In this document: one piece after another, positions 7,828 through 16,298 of the stretch
How the letters are laid out: the number at the start of each line of letters is the position of its first letter
How positions within the stretch are numbered: position 1 is the first letter of the stretch
NCBI GenBank assembly: GCA_050633545.1
Contig: JBOEGS010000007.1
Location: forward strand, 1 to 64,000
Direction of reading: 5' to 3'
DNA length: 64,000 nt
Source: Litorivita sp050633545
GTDB lineage: Bacteria > Pseudomonadota > Alphaproteobacteria > Rhodobacterales > Rhodobacteraceae
Made by a program: the position numbers and the translations under genes
Notes under the pieces: model-generated
Database searches by the model: none
Seen by the model: the letters and a program-made list of their open reading frames with translations, nothing else
Told to the model about the DNA's origin: nothing

Positions 7828-9045
7828 CTAGGCCTCTTTGGGCCGCAGCGCCAGCCAGATCAACGCGCCGCCCGCCAGCATCAAAAACGGCGCCATCGCC
7901 AGATTGACCGCCGACCATCCGGCCTGCGCCGAGCCGCCAGAGCAATTCATCAAACCGCCCGAGGCCAGCGAGGCAAAGGTCACGCCGCCAAAGACCAAAA
8001 GATCGTTGAGCCCCTGCATGCGCCCGCGCTCATGCGGCTCATGCGCGCCCGCAAGCATCGCCGTCGCGCCGATAAAGCCGAAGTTCCAGCCCACGCCGAG
8101 CAAGACCAGCGCGATGAAGAAGTTGTTCAAATCCACCCCTTCGAGCGCCACGATCCCCGCCGCGCCAAGGATCAAAAGTCCCGCCGCGACGATTTTCTCG
8201 ACGCCGAAGCGCGCGATCAGATGGCCGGTGAAGAACGACGGCACATACATCGCCAGAACATGCGCGGAGACCACATCGGCGGCGCTTGATTTTTCAAAGC
8301 CGCATCCGACCACCGCCAAGGGCGTCGAGGTCATCACAAGGTTCATCAACGCATAGGAGACCATGGCGCAAATCACCGCCACGGCAATGCGCGGGGTTTT
8401 GAGCAATTCCATCCGGCTGCGCCCTTTCGGGGCATCCACGGCGGGGAGGGGCGGTTTGGGAATGTCGAGGAAAAGAAACAAGAACGAGCCGATCACATTC
8501 ACCGCGATCACCGCGAGATAGGTGCCCACAAAGGGCACCACCATGGCTTCGGCGGTGACTTTGAACAGCTGCGGCCCGATCAGCGCGCTGACCAGCCCGC
8601 CCGCCATGACGTAGGAAATCGCCTTGGGCCGGAAGGATTCAGAGGCGGTATCAGCAGCAGCAAAGCGGTAAAAACCCTGTGCGGACATATAGATACCGGT
8701 AATCAAAGAGCCGGTCAGATAGACCGCGAAAGAGCCGATATAAAGCCCGTAGGCCGATACTGCCGCCCCCAAGGCCCCCGCCACAGCGCCCAAGGTAAAC
8801 CCCGCGCGGCGGCCATAGCGTTGCATGATGTTCGACACTGGTGTGGCGGCAAACATGCTGCCCAATACGATGAGCGAGATCGGCAGCGTGGCAAAACAGG
8901 CATTGGTGGCCAAGGATTGCCCCGCCAGCCCGCCCATGATGAAAATCATCGGCATCTGCGCGCCCAAAAGCGCCTGCGCCATCACCAGGATTGTCACATT
9001 GCGCTTGGCGCGCGCATCATCGGGTTGTGCGGTCATATCTGTCAT
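7828..9045 (-). CDS. MFS transporter
   Basis: A 405-residue major facilitator superfamily carrier with about twelve predicted inner-membrane helices and the loop 2-3 motif area NIMQRYGRRAGFTLG. The start is placed at the ATG at 9045 (MTDMTAQPDD); upstream in-frame sequence is charged and lacks a ribosome site. The substrate cannot be told from sequence. It lies 77 bases downstream of cobB in the same direction, so it may be read with the cobA-cobB unit; that would be compatible with a role linked to cobalt or corrinoids but is not evidence for one. Confidence 0.85.
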   Translation of the reverse strand: MTDMTAQPDDARAKRNVTILVMAQALLGAQMPMIFIMGGLAGQSLATNACFATLPISLIVLGSMFAATPVSNIMQRYGRRAGFTLGAVAGALGAAVSAYGLYIGSFAVYLTGSLITGIYMSAQGFYRFAAADTASESFRPKAISYVMAGGLVSALIGPQLFKVTAEAMVVPFVGTYLAVIAVNVIGSFLFLFLDIPKPPLPAVDAPKGRSRMELLKTPRIAVAVICAMVSYALMNLVMTSTPLAVVGCGFEKSSAADVVSAHVLAMYVPSFFTGHLIARFGVEKIVAAGLLILGAAGIVALEGVDLNNFFIALVLLGVGWNFGFIGATAMLAGAHEPHERGRMQGLNDLLVFGGVTFASLASGGLMNCSGGSAQAGWSAVNLAMAPFLMLAGGALIWLALRPKEA

Positions 9046-9122
9046 GGGGAATGCGTAGCTTCTCGCCGCTGCGCCGTCCAGCGCGGAAACTACGGGATCG
9101 CGGGTGCGCTCATATGGCGCGC

Positions 9123-10412
9123 TCAGGGCGCGGCGCGGTCGATCACATGGGCAAAGGAGCCGCAAACCCGCCCGCGCCGCAATCCGGCCGCGCCAAGCGC
9201 GCCGCCCTCGGCATCGCGCGCCTCGAACAATGGATCGCCCGCCGCGCGCGAGGTGGTGGCGTAATGAAACTCATGCCCGTTCAAAGGCTGCGCGCCAAAA
9301 GGAGAGCCGCCAATCGGCGTGAGGTTGCGATAGCCCAAATGCAATTTGCGCTGCGCAAATGAGGTCTCCAGCCCCAGCAGGCCCAGCATCGCATGGCGGT
9401 GCCCCTCGGCATCTATGAGCCCCTCGCCAAGCATCATGTATCCGCCGCATTCTCCATATACATCAACGTCTTGCGCGGCGTTTTTGACGCTATGCATGAA
9501 GGTTTTTGCACCAGCCAGACGTCCGGCATGCAGCTCCGGATAGCCACCCGGAAGGTAGAGAAAATCGCACGGCGGCAGCGCCTCATCAGCCAGCGGCGAA
9601 AAGGGTATCACCTCGGCTCCCGCGCGGCGCCAATCCTCCAGAAGATGCGGATAGGCAAAGGCAAAGGCCGCATCATTCGCCACGGCGATGCGCTGCGCGG
9701 GCGGGGCGAGACCGGCGAGGCGCGGCGCGCGCGCCAGCGGCGCGGCCAGCGCCATGAGCGCCTCCAGATCAAGGCTTTGCGCCAAAGCATCCGCCGCGCG
9801 GTCCAAAAATCCGTCCAGATCCGCCCGCTCGCTCGCTTGGACCAATCCCAAATGCCGAGAGGGCAGCGCCAGATCGGCGCGGCGCGCCATGGCGGCCAGA
9901 ACCGGCAAGCCAAGCGGCGCAAGGGCGCGGCGGAGCATCGCCTCGTGGCGGGCGCTGCCGACATTGTTGAGGATCACGCCGCCGATGCGCACGCCCGCGT
10001 CAAACCCCGCAAACCCCGCGACCAAAGGCGCGATCGATCCGGCCATACGCCCCGCGTCCACCACCAAAACCACCGGCAGCTCCAGCATCCGCGCCAGATC
10101 GGCCACCGCGCCGCGCCCCTCGGGCGGCGCGCCGTCAAACAGGCCCATCGCCCCCTCGATCACCAACATCCCGTCGCCCGAGGCTAATCCCGCGATGCGG
10201 CCGCGCGACATCGCCCAAGCGTCCAGATTGGGGCAGGGCGCGCCGCAAGCGGCCTCGTGGAATTTCGGATCGATATAATCGGGGCCGGATTTGGCCCCGC
10301 GCACGGTAATGCCTTGGCGCGCGAGCAGGCGCAAAAGCGCCAAGGTCACCGTGGTTTTGCCCGCCCCCGAGGAGGGCGCGGCGAGGATCACGCCTGTGCT
10401 GGTGGCGCTCAT
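9123..10412 (-). CDS. cobB: Cobyrinate/hydrogenobyrinate a,c-diamide synthase
   Basis: Glutamine-dependent ATP enzyme that amidates the a and c side chains of the corrin ring. The 429-residue protein has a dethiobiotin-synthetase-like N domain with P loop APSSGAGKTT (about 11-20), a SGPDYIDPKFH motif, and a C-terminal class I glutamine amidotransferase domain with nucleophile Cys322 in GECGGY. Whether the substrate is hydrogenobyrinate (aerobic CobB) or cobalt-cobyrinate (anaerobic CbiA) cannot be decided from the sequence. The start ATG overlaps the stop of cobA (ATGA at 10409-10412), so the two are cotranslated. Confidence 0.93.
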   Translation of the reverse strand: MSATSTGVILAAPSSGAGKTTVTLALLRLLARQGITVRGAKSGPDYIDPKFHEAACGAPCPNLDAWAMSRGRIAGLASGDGMLVIEGAMGLFDGAPPEGRGAVADLARMLELPVVLVVDAGRMAGSIAPLVAGFAGFDAGVRIGGVILNNVGSARHEAMLRRALAPLGLPVLAAMARRADLALPSRHLGLVQASERADLDGFLDRAADALAQSLDLEALMALAAPLARAPRLAGLAPPAQRIAVANDAAFAFAYPHLLEDWRRAGAEVIPFSPLADEALPPCDFLYLPGGYPELHAGRLAGAKTFMHSVKNAAQDVDVYGECGGYMMLGEGLIDAEGHRHAMLGLLGLETSFAQRKLHLGYRNLTPIGGSPFGAQPLNGHEFHYATTSRAAGDPLFEARDAEGGALGAAGLRRGRVCGSFAHVIDRAAP

Positions 10413-11260
10413 TGCGCCTCGGCGGGCATCCCGCGGCCCAAAGGGTCAAGATCGCGCGGCGCCGCCCCTGCGGCAATGCCTTGCCAATCGAGCACCTGCC
10501 GCATCAAGACCGAGCGCCCGACGCAAATGATCGCGGGCGGCGCGAGGCCGGAGGCGGCAATATCGGCGACCAGATCGCCCAATGTGGTCTCGAGCACCGC
10601 CTGTTTGTCGGTCGTCGCCTCGACCACCACGGCCACCGGCTCGTCCGCCGCGCGCCCCGCGGCCATCAAGGCCCCCGCGATGCGCTCGGCGTGTTTCATG
10701 CCCATATAGATCACCAAAACCTGCGATCCGCGCGAGATCGCCTCCCAATCGAGGCTCGACGTCACTTCGCCGGTCTGGTCATGGCCGGTCACAAAGGTCA
10801 CCGATTGGTTCACATCGCGGTGCGTCACCGGAATGCCCACATAGGCCAATCCGCCGATCCCTGCCGAAATGCCGGGGATAATGCGGATCGGAATGCCGTG
10901 CTGGACCAAGGTCTGCGCCTCTTCGCCGCCGCGCCCGAAAACGAAAGGATCGCCGCCCTTGAGACGCAAAACCCGTTTGCCCGCGCGCGCCAGATCGACC
11001 AGCCGCAGCGAGATATCCTTTTGTTTTGCCGAAGGTTTTCCGCCGCGCTTGCCCGCATAGATATGCTCGGCCTGCGGCGCCCAATCCAAGATCGCCTCTT
11101 GCACCAGCGCGTCATAGATCACCACATCGGCCTGCCTAAGCGCGTTGAGCGCATGCAGCGTCAACAGCCCCGGATCGCCCGGACCCGCGCCGCACAGCCA
11201 GACCCATCCAGCCTCAAGCGTGGGCCAATCGGATGTCGGAAGAGAGATTGAATCAGTCAT
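10409..11260 (-). CDS. cobA: Uroporphyrinogen-III C-methyltransferase
   Basis: SAM-dependent enzyme that methylates uroporphyrinogen III at C2 and C7 to give precorrin-2, the branch point to cobalamin and siroheme. The 283-residue protein shows the tetrapyrrole methylase fold: VWLCGAGPGDPGLLT near residue 20, LKGGDPFVFGRGGEE in the middle and YMGMKHAERIA later. There is no CysG-type oxidase/chelatase fusion. It is first in a two-gene unit with cobB and divergent from cbiD, with a 115-bp spacer that has repeated GGCGC/GCGCC palindromes (11264-11287) but no cobalamin riboswitch. Confidence 0.95.
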   Translation of the reverse strand: MTDSISLPTSDWPTLEAGWVWLCGAGPGDPGLLTLHALNALRQADVVIYDALVQEAILDWAPQAEHIYAGKRGGKPSAKQKDISLRLVDLARAGKRVLRLKGGDPFVFGRGGEEAQTLVQHGIPIRIIPGISAGIGGLAYVGIPVTHRDVNQSVTFVTGHDQTGEVTSSLDWEAISRGSQVLVIYMGMKHAERIAGALMAAGRAADEPVAVVVEATTDKQAVLETTLGDLVADIAASGLAPPAIICVGRSVLMRQVLDWQGIAAGAAPRDLDPLGRGMPAEAQ

Positions 11261-11338
11261 AGCGCCTTATGGCGCGAATTTTGCGCCGAAGGAAGATGCG
11301 GGCGCGCGGCAAATTTTTCCGATGGCGCAGGCTTCGGA

Positions 11339-11368
11339 TTGGCGCGCGCGCGCGGGCGTGGTTATAGT
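11339..11368 (+). promoter_or_regulatory. Predicted promoter for a leaderless cbiD transcript
   Basis: TTGGCG (11339-11344) and TATAGT (11363-11368) are 18 bp apart. The -10 box ends only seven bases before the cbiD ATG at 11376, and the bases between are GC with no purine-rich ribosome site. Transcription would begin at or next to the A of the ATG. Confidence 0.55.
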
Positions 11369-11375
11369 CGCGCGC

Positions 11376-12443
11376 ATGAGCAACGATCCCTCTCTCACAC
11401 CGGCGCGAAAGCCCACCACCGAACTGCGGCGCGGCTGGACCACGGGCGCCTGCGCCACGGCGGCCACGCGGGCGGCCTTAATGGTGCTATGGGGCGAGGG
11501 CGCGCCCGAACGCGTGCGCATCACCTTGCCGCGCGGCGAGCGGCCCGAATTTGCCGTCGAGGCCACCCGCAGCGGCGCGGGCTGGGCCGCTGCCTGCATC
11601 ATCAAAGACGCGGGCGACGATCCCGATGTGACCCACCACGCGCGCATCTGGGCGCGGGTCGAGGCCTCCGGTGGCGGCATGGTGTTTGCCGCAGGCGCGG
11701 GCGTCGGCACGGTCACCAAAGCGGGATTGCCCATCGGCGTGGGCGAGCCTGCGATCAATCCGGTGCCGCGCGAGATGATGGCGGGCACGGTGGCGGAAAT
11801 GGCGGCGCGCCTCGGGCAAGTGGCTGATATCAAAATCACAATTTCGGTCGAAGGCGGCGAGGCCTTGGCCGCGAAAACATGGAACCCGCGCCTTGGCATC
11901 ATCGGCGGGCTGTCGATCCTTGGCACCACGGGGATCGTGCGCCCGTTCAGCTGCGCGGCATGGATCGCTTCGATCCACCGCGGCATCGATGTGGCGCGCG
12001 CGGGTGGGCAGAGCCATGTCGCGGGCTGCACGGGGGCCACCTCCGAGCGGGTGGTGCAGGCGCTTTACGGGCTGCCCGATCACGCGATGCTCGATATGGG
12101 CGATTTCGCCGGAGGTATGCTCAAATACCTCGCCAAACATCCGGTGGCGCGGGTCACCATCGGCGGCGGTATCGGCAAGATGACCAAACTGGCCCAAGGC
12201 GCGCGCGACTTGCACTCGGGGCGCTCTCAGGTCGATTTCGACGCTCTGGCCGAGGCGCTCGGCGCGCCGCAACTGGCGCAGGCGAACACCGCATTGGAGG
12301 CCTACACCATGATCGGTGCGCCGATGGCCGATTGGGTCGCCAAGGGCGCATTGGCCACGGCGCGCGCGATGCTGCCCGAAGGCGTGGCGGTGGATGTCGT
12401 GGTGATTGATCGCAAGGGCGAAATTTTGGGGCGCGCCGCATGA
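11376..12443 (+). CDS. cbiD: Cobalt-precorrin-5B C1-methyltransferase
   Basis: Adds the C1 methyl group of the corrin ring and is the counterpart of CobF in the classical aerobic pathway. The 355-residue protein opens with RRGWTTGACATAATRAAL, the hallmark of CbiD, and continues with EPAINPVPREMM and a conserved GCTGATSE block. The start is the ATG at 11376, which gives the usual family N terminus; the longer frame upstream runs through the promoter. It begins a chain cbiD-cobK-glycosylase-esterase in which every stop overlaps the next start (ATGA). There is no visible ribosome site, consistent with a leaderless message. Confidence 0.93.
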   Translation: MSNDPSLTPARKPTTELRRGWTTGACATAATRAALMVLWGEGAPERVRITLPRGERPEFAVEATRSGAGWAAACIIKDAGDDPDVTHHARIWARVEASGGGMVFAAGAGVGTVTKAGLPIGVGEPAINPVPREMMAGTVAEMAARLGQVADIKITISVEGGEALAAKTWNPRLGIIGGLSILGTTGIVRPFSCAAWIASIHRGIDVARAGGQSHVAGCTGATSERVVQALYGLPDHAMLDMGDFAGGMLKYLAKHPVARVTIGGGIGKMTKLAQGARDLHSGRSQVDFDALAEALGAPQLAQANTALEAYTMIGAPMADWVAKGALATARAMLPEGVAVDVVVIDRKGEILGRAA

Positions 12444-13186
12444 CGCTGCTTTTGCTGGCGGGCACGCGCGAGGCGGCGGATATCGCCAAGGCCTTGGCTG
12501 CCAAGGGAATTTCGGCGGTGGCCTCTTTGGCGGGGGCGACCCGCGCACCCAAACCCTTGCCGCTCGAAACCCGCAGCGGCGGCTTTGGCGGGGCAGAGGG
12601 ATTTGCCGATTACCTGCGCCGCCACGCCATCACGGCGGTTCTGGACGCGACCCATCCCTTTGCCGCCCGCATCAGCGCGCGCAGCCTCGCGGTCTGCGCC
12701 GACATGCGCATTCCCTATGCCCAAGTCCTGCGCCCGCCGTGGCAGGCGGGCGAAGGCGACAACTGGACGCAGCTTGTCGATGAGGCGCAGGCCGCCGATC
12801 ACGTGCCGCGCGGCGCAGTGGTGTTCTTGGCGACGGGGCGGCAGACATTGGAGCGTTTTGCACCGCTGGCGCAGAAGGAGTGCACCCTGATTTGCCGCCA
12901 GATCGATCCGCCGCAGGGCGCGTTTCCCTTTCCCAAGGGAGATTTTTTGGTGGGCCGTCCGCCGTTTTCGGTCGAGGATGAAATCGCGCTGTTTCAATTG
13001 CTCGGCGTCGATTGGCTGATCGTGAAAAACGCAGGCGGCGAGGCCCCGCGCAGCAAACTCGAAGCGGCGCGGGTCTTGGGCCTTCCGGTTGGGATGATCG
13101 CGCGGCCCGCGCCGCTCGATTGCACGCGGTTCGACACGATTGCCCCCGCGATCGCATGGGCCGAGGCGGGCGGAAAAATACAATGA
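12440..13186 (+). CDS. cobK: Precorrin-6A (or cobalt-precorrin-6A) reductase
   Basis: NADPH-dependent reduction of the corrin macrocycle at C18-C19. The 248-residue protein begins LLLLAGTREAADIAKAL, the nucleotide-binding start of the CobK/CbiJ family, and has LDATHPFAA and the C-terminal VKNAGG motif. Length is typical. Metal-free or cobalt form depends on the rest of the pathway, which is outside the window. The start overlaps the cbiD stop by four bases. Confidence 0.93.
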   Translation: MTLLLLAGTREAADIAKALAAKGISAVASLAGATRAPKPLPLETRSGGFGGAEGFADYLRRHAITAVLDATHPFAARISARSLAVCADMRIPYAQVLRPPWQAGEGDNWTQLVDEAQAADHVPRGAVVFLATGRQTLERFAPLAQKECTLICRQIDPPQGAFPFPKGDFLVGRPPFSVEDEIALFQLLGVDWLIVKNAGGEAPRSKLEAARVLGLPVGMIARPAPLDCTRFDTIAPAIAWAEAGGKIQ

Positions 13187-13818
13187 GCGAAACAGGATAC
13201 ATCATCACCTCCGATGCTTGCGTGGCGCGCGGGGCGCAGTGGCTTGCCGAGCAGGATGAAGCCATGGCACGCGCCTATGCTTTGACGGGGCCATTGCCCT
13301 TGCGGCTCAAACCCGACGGGTTTGCCGAACTGCTCAGCGCCATCGTCAGCCAGCAGGTCTCTGTCGCATCGGCCCGCGCCATATGGGGGCGGATGGTGGC
13401 GGCTGGGATGGATGATCCGGCCAATATCCTGCGCGCCAGCGATGAGGATTTGCGCGCGATCGGGTTGAGCCGTCAAAAGGTGAAATACGCCCGCGCGCTG
13501 GCCGAGGCCGAGATCGATTTTATCGCCCTGCGCACCGCGCCCGACGCCGAGATCGTCAAGACCCTCACCGCCGTATCGGGCATCGGCGTCTGGACCGCCG
13601 AGATTTACGCGATGTTCTCTTTGGGCCGCGCCGATATTTTCCCCGCTGGCGATCTGGCGCTGCAAGAGGCGGCGCGCGATCTTTATGGTCTGCCCGAGCG
13701 GCCCAAGGACCGCGCCCTGCGGCAGATGGCCCAAAGATGGAGCCCGTGGAGATCGGTTGCCGCGCGGATGCTTTTTGCCTACTACCATGTGGCAAAGCAA
13801 AGGGAAGGGATCCGATGA
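13183..13818 (+). CDS. AlkA-type DNA-3-methyladenine glycosylase II
   Basis: Base-excision repair enzyme that removes alkylated purines. The 211-residue protein is an HhH-GPD glycosylase: SQQVSVASA early, the helix-hairpin-helix LTAVSGIGVWTAEIYAMF at about 131-148, and the catalytic Asp157 in PAGDLALQE. It is the shorter, single-domain form without the N-terminal TBP-like lobe of E. coli AlkA. The ATG at 13183 overlaps the cobK stop; the longer open frame is an extension into cobK. A repair gene cotranslated with cobalamin genes is unexpected and may reflect simple gene packing. Confidence 0.9.
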   Translation: MSETGYIITSDACVARGAQWLAEQDEAMARAYALTGPLPLRLKPDGFAELLSAIVSQQVSVASARAIWGRMVAAGMDDPANILRASDEDLRAIGLSRQKVKYARALAEAEIDFIALRTAPDAEIVKTLTAVSGIGVWTAEIYAMFSLGRADIFPAGDLALQEAARDLYGLPERPKDRALRQMAQRWSPWRSVAARMLFAYYHVAKQREGIR

Positions 13819-14480
13819 CCCGCGTGTTGAAATCCGAACGAGTCGAGCCGAAATCCGGCACCACCCGCTCTGTGGTGGTCTTGCTGCACGGCTATGGCGC
13901 CAATGGGGCCGATCTTTTGGGGCTGGCCGATCCTTTGGGCGATCACCTGCCCGATACGTTGTTCATCGCGCCCGATGCGCCCGAAAGCATCCCGATGATG
14001 GCCAATGGCTATCAATGGTTCCCGATTCCGTGGATCGACGGGTCGAGCGAGGAAGAGGCCGAGCGCGGGCTCAATGCCGCCGCCGAAGACCTCAATGCCT
14101 TCCTTGATGCGATCTTGGTCGATGAGGATTTGCTGCCCGAGCAGATGGTGCTTTTGGGCTTTTCCCAAGGCACGATGATGTCGCTGCATGTGGCGCCGCG
14201 CCGCGAGGACGAAATCGCGGGGATCGTGGCGTTTTCGGGCCGTTTGCTGCAACCGGAATCGCTCAAGGACGAGGCGGTGAGCAAACCGCCCGTGCTGTTG
14301 ATCCATGGCGATATGGACGATGTGGTGCCGCCGCAAAGCCTGCCCGAGGCGGCCGAGGCCCTGCAAGAGGCGGGGTTCAAAGAGGTCTATGCCCATATCA
14401 TGAAAGGCACCGCCCATGGCATCGCGCCCGACGGGTTGCAGGTCGCGCTGGCCTTCATGCGCGACAAGGCAGGCTTTTAG
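13815..14480 (+). CDS. Carboxylesterase/phospholipase family serine hydrolase
   Basis: A 221-residue cytoplasmic alpha/beta hydrolase of the small carboxylesterase/lysophospholipase (Abhydrolase_2) family. Motifs: VLLHGYGANGADL near the N terminus, nucleophile Ser117 in GFSQG, Asp in HGDMDDVV and His in GTAHGIAP. The length is right for the family. Its ATG overlaps the glycosylase stop by four bases; the earlier in-frame ATG lies inside the glycosylase gene. The physiological substrate is unknown. Confidence 0.88.
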   Translation: MTRVLKSERVEPKSGTTRSVVVLLHGYGANGADLLGLADPLGDHLPDTLFIAPDAPESIPMMANGYQWFPIPWIDGSSEEEAERGLNAAAEDLNAFLDAILVDEDLLPEQMVLLGFSQGTMMSLHVAPRREDEIAGIVAFSGRLLQPESLKDEAVSKPPVLLIHGDMDDVVPPQSLPEAAEALQEAGFKEVYAHIMKGTAHGIAPDGLQVALAFMRDKAGF

Positions 14481-14563
14481 GGTTTTACGCTGCGTCAGGT
14501 GACTTTACCGGCGGGTCACCACATGGAAGAGTTTGCCCAGCCAAAGACAGGGAGAGGGCAGAT

Positions 14564-14860
14564 ATGATTATCATTTGTGGCACCATCGAAGTGAAAGAAG
14601 ACGGCATCGAGGCCTATAAAAAGGCCGCCGCCGTCGCGACCGAGATCACCTTGACCGAAGAGGGATGCGGCACCTACGGGTTTTTCCAAAGCCTTGATAA
14701 GCCGACGGTTTTCCGCGTCTATGAGGAATGGGAAAGCAAGGACAACCTGCGCGCCCATGGCGCGGCAGAGCATTTCAAAGCCTTCGGCGCCGCGATCAAG
14801 GACATCGTTGTGGCGCGCAAGATCCAGATGATCGAACCGGCGCGTATCGTCGATTTGTAA
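14564..14860 (+). CDS. ABM-domain (YgiN-like) putative quinol monooxygenase
   Basis: A 98-residue protein with the dimeric alpha/beta-barrel of antibiotic-biosynthesis-monooxygenase proteins: IIICGTIEVKEDG, a central EEGCGTYGFFQSLD, VYEEWESKDNLRAH and a short helix HFKAFG. Related small proteins oxidise quinols or act on reactive carbonyls, but the role is not defined. GGGAGAGGG precedes the ATG. It follows the esterase by 83 bases that contain a small GGTGAC/GTCACC hairpin (14498-14520), and it is closed by a strong terminator. Confidence 0.82.
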   Translation: MIIICGTIEVKEDGIEAYKKAAAVATEITLTEEGCGTYGFFQSLDKPTVFRVYEEWESKDNLRAHGAAEHFKAFGAAIKDIVVARKIQMIEPARIVDL

Positions 14861-14899
14861 GTGCCCCGCCGCCCCTTCGGCGCGGATCCGGCCATTCAA

Positions 14900-14930
14900 C
14901 GCCCAAAGCCCCGCGCTTTGGGCGTTTTTT
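14900..14930 (+). terminator. Intrinsic terminator
   Basis: CGCCCAAAG (14900-14908) and CTTTGGGCG (14916-14924) form a perfect 9-bp stem followed by six T residues, directly after the ABM-domain gene. It ends the cbiD-cobK-glycosylase-esterase-ABM unit. Confidence 0.92.
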
Positions 14931-15025
14931 ATGCGGTGCTGGCTTTGATGCGCGCGATTTGCCCAATGTCACGGCAGTGTTACGCTTTGGCGATAAATCG
15001 GCTCTCAATTGGCATATCTCGCCTC

Positions 15026-15053
15026 TTGCCAGACGCAGCACGCGAGATATAGT
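15026..15053 (+). promoter_or_regulatory. Predicted promoter for the HNH gene
   Basis: TTGCCA (15026-15031) and TATAGT (15048-15053) are 16 bp apart, about 75 bases before the start codon. The leader contains a GGCGGG-GTGT-CCCGCC hairpin (15069-15084). Confidence 0.5.
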
Positions 15054-15127
15054 TGACCTAGATTTCGGGGCGGGGTGTCCCGCCTTGGTGCCACAACAGG
15101 CAGACAGGGCAGGGGGCCTTTCGCCAG

Positions 15128-15712
15128 ATGGACGGAGACTTTAGAACCGAATTTGTCAGAGAACCGGGCGCGCTGAAGCATTTTCCCGCGCTGGTGCTGA
15201 ATGCCGATTATAGGCCTTTGTCCTATTATCCGCTTTCGCTCTGGCCATGGCAGGAGGCGGTCAAAGCGGCGGTGCTGCAACGGGTCGATATCGTGTCGGA
15301 ATACGATCAGGTCGTGCATTCCCCGAGTATGGAAATAAAGATCCCCTCGGTCGTCGTCCTCAAAGATTATGTCAAACCTCAAAAGCGCGTGGCCTTCACG
15401 CGCTTTAATTTGTTTTTGAGGGATGAATTTTGTTGCCAATACTGCGGCGCACGCGGCGATCTGACCTTTGATCACGTGGTGCCGCGCGCGGCAGGGGGCA
15501 TCACCTCTTGGGAAAACGTGGTGGCGGCCTGTTCGCCGTGCAACCTGCGCAAAGGCTCCAAAAGCCTGCGCATGGCACAAATGAGCCTGCGCAAACCGCC
15601 GCGCCCGCCCGCCGCAGAGGAGCTGCGCAATATGGGGCGCAAGTTTCCGCCAAATCACCTGCATGCCAGCTGGATGGATTTTCTCTATTGGGATGCGGAG
15701 CTGGAGGCCTAG
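15128..15712 (+). CDS. HNH endonuclease family protein
   Basis: A 194-residue protein with an HNH nuclease module at about 100-145: Cys103 and Cys106, the catalytic DHVVPR with His116, Asn130 in the WENVV segment, and CSPCN with Cys135 and Cys138. The four Cys are a structural zinc site. The N-terminal 95 residues (LVLNADYRPLSYYPLSLWPW) are the conserved extension of a chromosomal HNH family widespread in alphaproteobacteria, so this is not likely to be a mobile-element or restriction nuclease. Its biological job is unknown. It stands alone with its own promoter and a bidirectional terminator. Confidence 0.88.
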   Translation: MDGDFRTEFVREPGALKHFPALVLNADYRPLSYYPLSLWPWQEAVKAAVLQRVDIVSEYDQVVHSPSMEIKIPSVVVLKDYVKPQKRVAFTRFNLFLRDEFCCQYCGARGDLTFDHVVPRAAGGITSWENVVAACSPCNLRKGSKSLRMAQMSLRKPPRPPAAEELRNMGRKFPPNHLHASWMDFLYWDAELEA

Positions 15713-15731
15713 CGCCTCTTACACGCTGCAC

Positions 15732-15770
15732 ATGAAAACGCCGGCCCTGATCCAGAGCCGGCGTTTTCAT
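15732..15770. terminator. Bidirectional intrinsic terminator
   Basis: A perfect 14-bp stem, ATGAAAACGCCGGC (15732-15745) with GCCGGCGTTTTCAT (15757-15770), lies between the converging HNH and bactofilin genes. The A and T tracts are inside the stem on both sides, so it can serve both strands. Confidence 0.9.
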
Positions 15771-15794
15771 TGAAACTTGTATGTTTGAAAGGCC

Positions 15795-16298
15795 TTAGGC
15801 CTCGGGCGTCGCCGGTGCGTTGGGCGCTGCGTTTTTCGCCGCCGAGTTCAGCGGATCGTCCTGACGCTGCACCGAACCTTCGAAATGCGCACCGCTCTCG
15901 ATGGCGATGGTTTTGTGGATGATGTCGCCTTCGACACGCGCGGTCGAGGTCAGGCGCACCTTGAGACCGCGCACACGGCCCACGATGCGGCCATTGACGA
16001 CGACGTCATCGGCCACCACTTCACCGCGCACCGTGGCGCCTTCGCCGACGGTCAAAAGATGCGCGCGAATGTCGCCCTCGATGGTGCCTTCGATCTGGAT
16101 GTCGCCGGTGGTTTTGAGGTTGCCCGTCACGGTCAGATCGGCCGACAAAACCGAGGCAGGCGGCTTGGCCTTGGGCGCCGAGGCTTTGAACTCGCTGGGC
16201 GCGGGTTTGGGCGTCGCGCCGGATTTTTCCGCAGCCACAGGGGCGGTTGCATCAGCGGCCTTTGGGCCGGGCTCGTTGATCTTGCTCTTAGAAAACAT
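15795..16298 (-). CDS. Bactofilin family protein
   Basis: A 167-residue polymer-forming cytoskeletal protein. A Pro/Ala/Lys-rich tail (1-48) precedes the bactofilin core (about 50-145), a right-handed beta-helix seen as repeating short strands: LTVTGNLKTTGDIQIEGTI, AHLLTVGEGATVRGEV, VVNGRIVGRVRG and RVEGDIIH. Bactofilins assemble without nucleotide into filaments and patches at the membrane and recruit cell-wall enzymes. The start overlaps the end of the upstream M23 peptidase gene by 11 bases, so the pair is cotranslated, matching the known coupling of bactofilins to LytM-type peptidases. Confidence 0.92.
   Translation of the reverse strand: MFSKSKINEPGPKAADATAPVAAEKSGATPKPAPSEFKASAPKAKPPASVLSADLTVTGNLKTTGDIQIEGTIEGDIRAHLLTVGEGATVRGEVVADDVVVNGRIVGRVRGLKVRLTSTARVEGDIIHKTIAIESGAHFEGSVQRQDDPLNSAAKNAAPNAPATPEA

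Noticed and set aside
11261..11375. Possible cobalamin riboswitch between cobA and cbiD
   Set aside because: The 115-bp spacer is too short and has none of the conserved B12-box sequence; only GGCGC palindromes and a promoter are seen.
15128..15712. HNH protein as a restriction or mobile-element nuclease
   Set aside because: No methylase, integrase, repeats or atypical composition nearby; the N-terminal extension marks a chromosomal alphaproteobacterial family.
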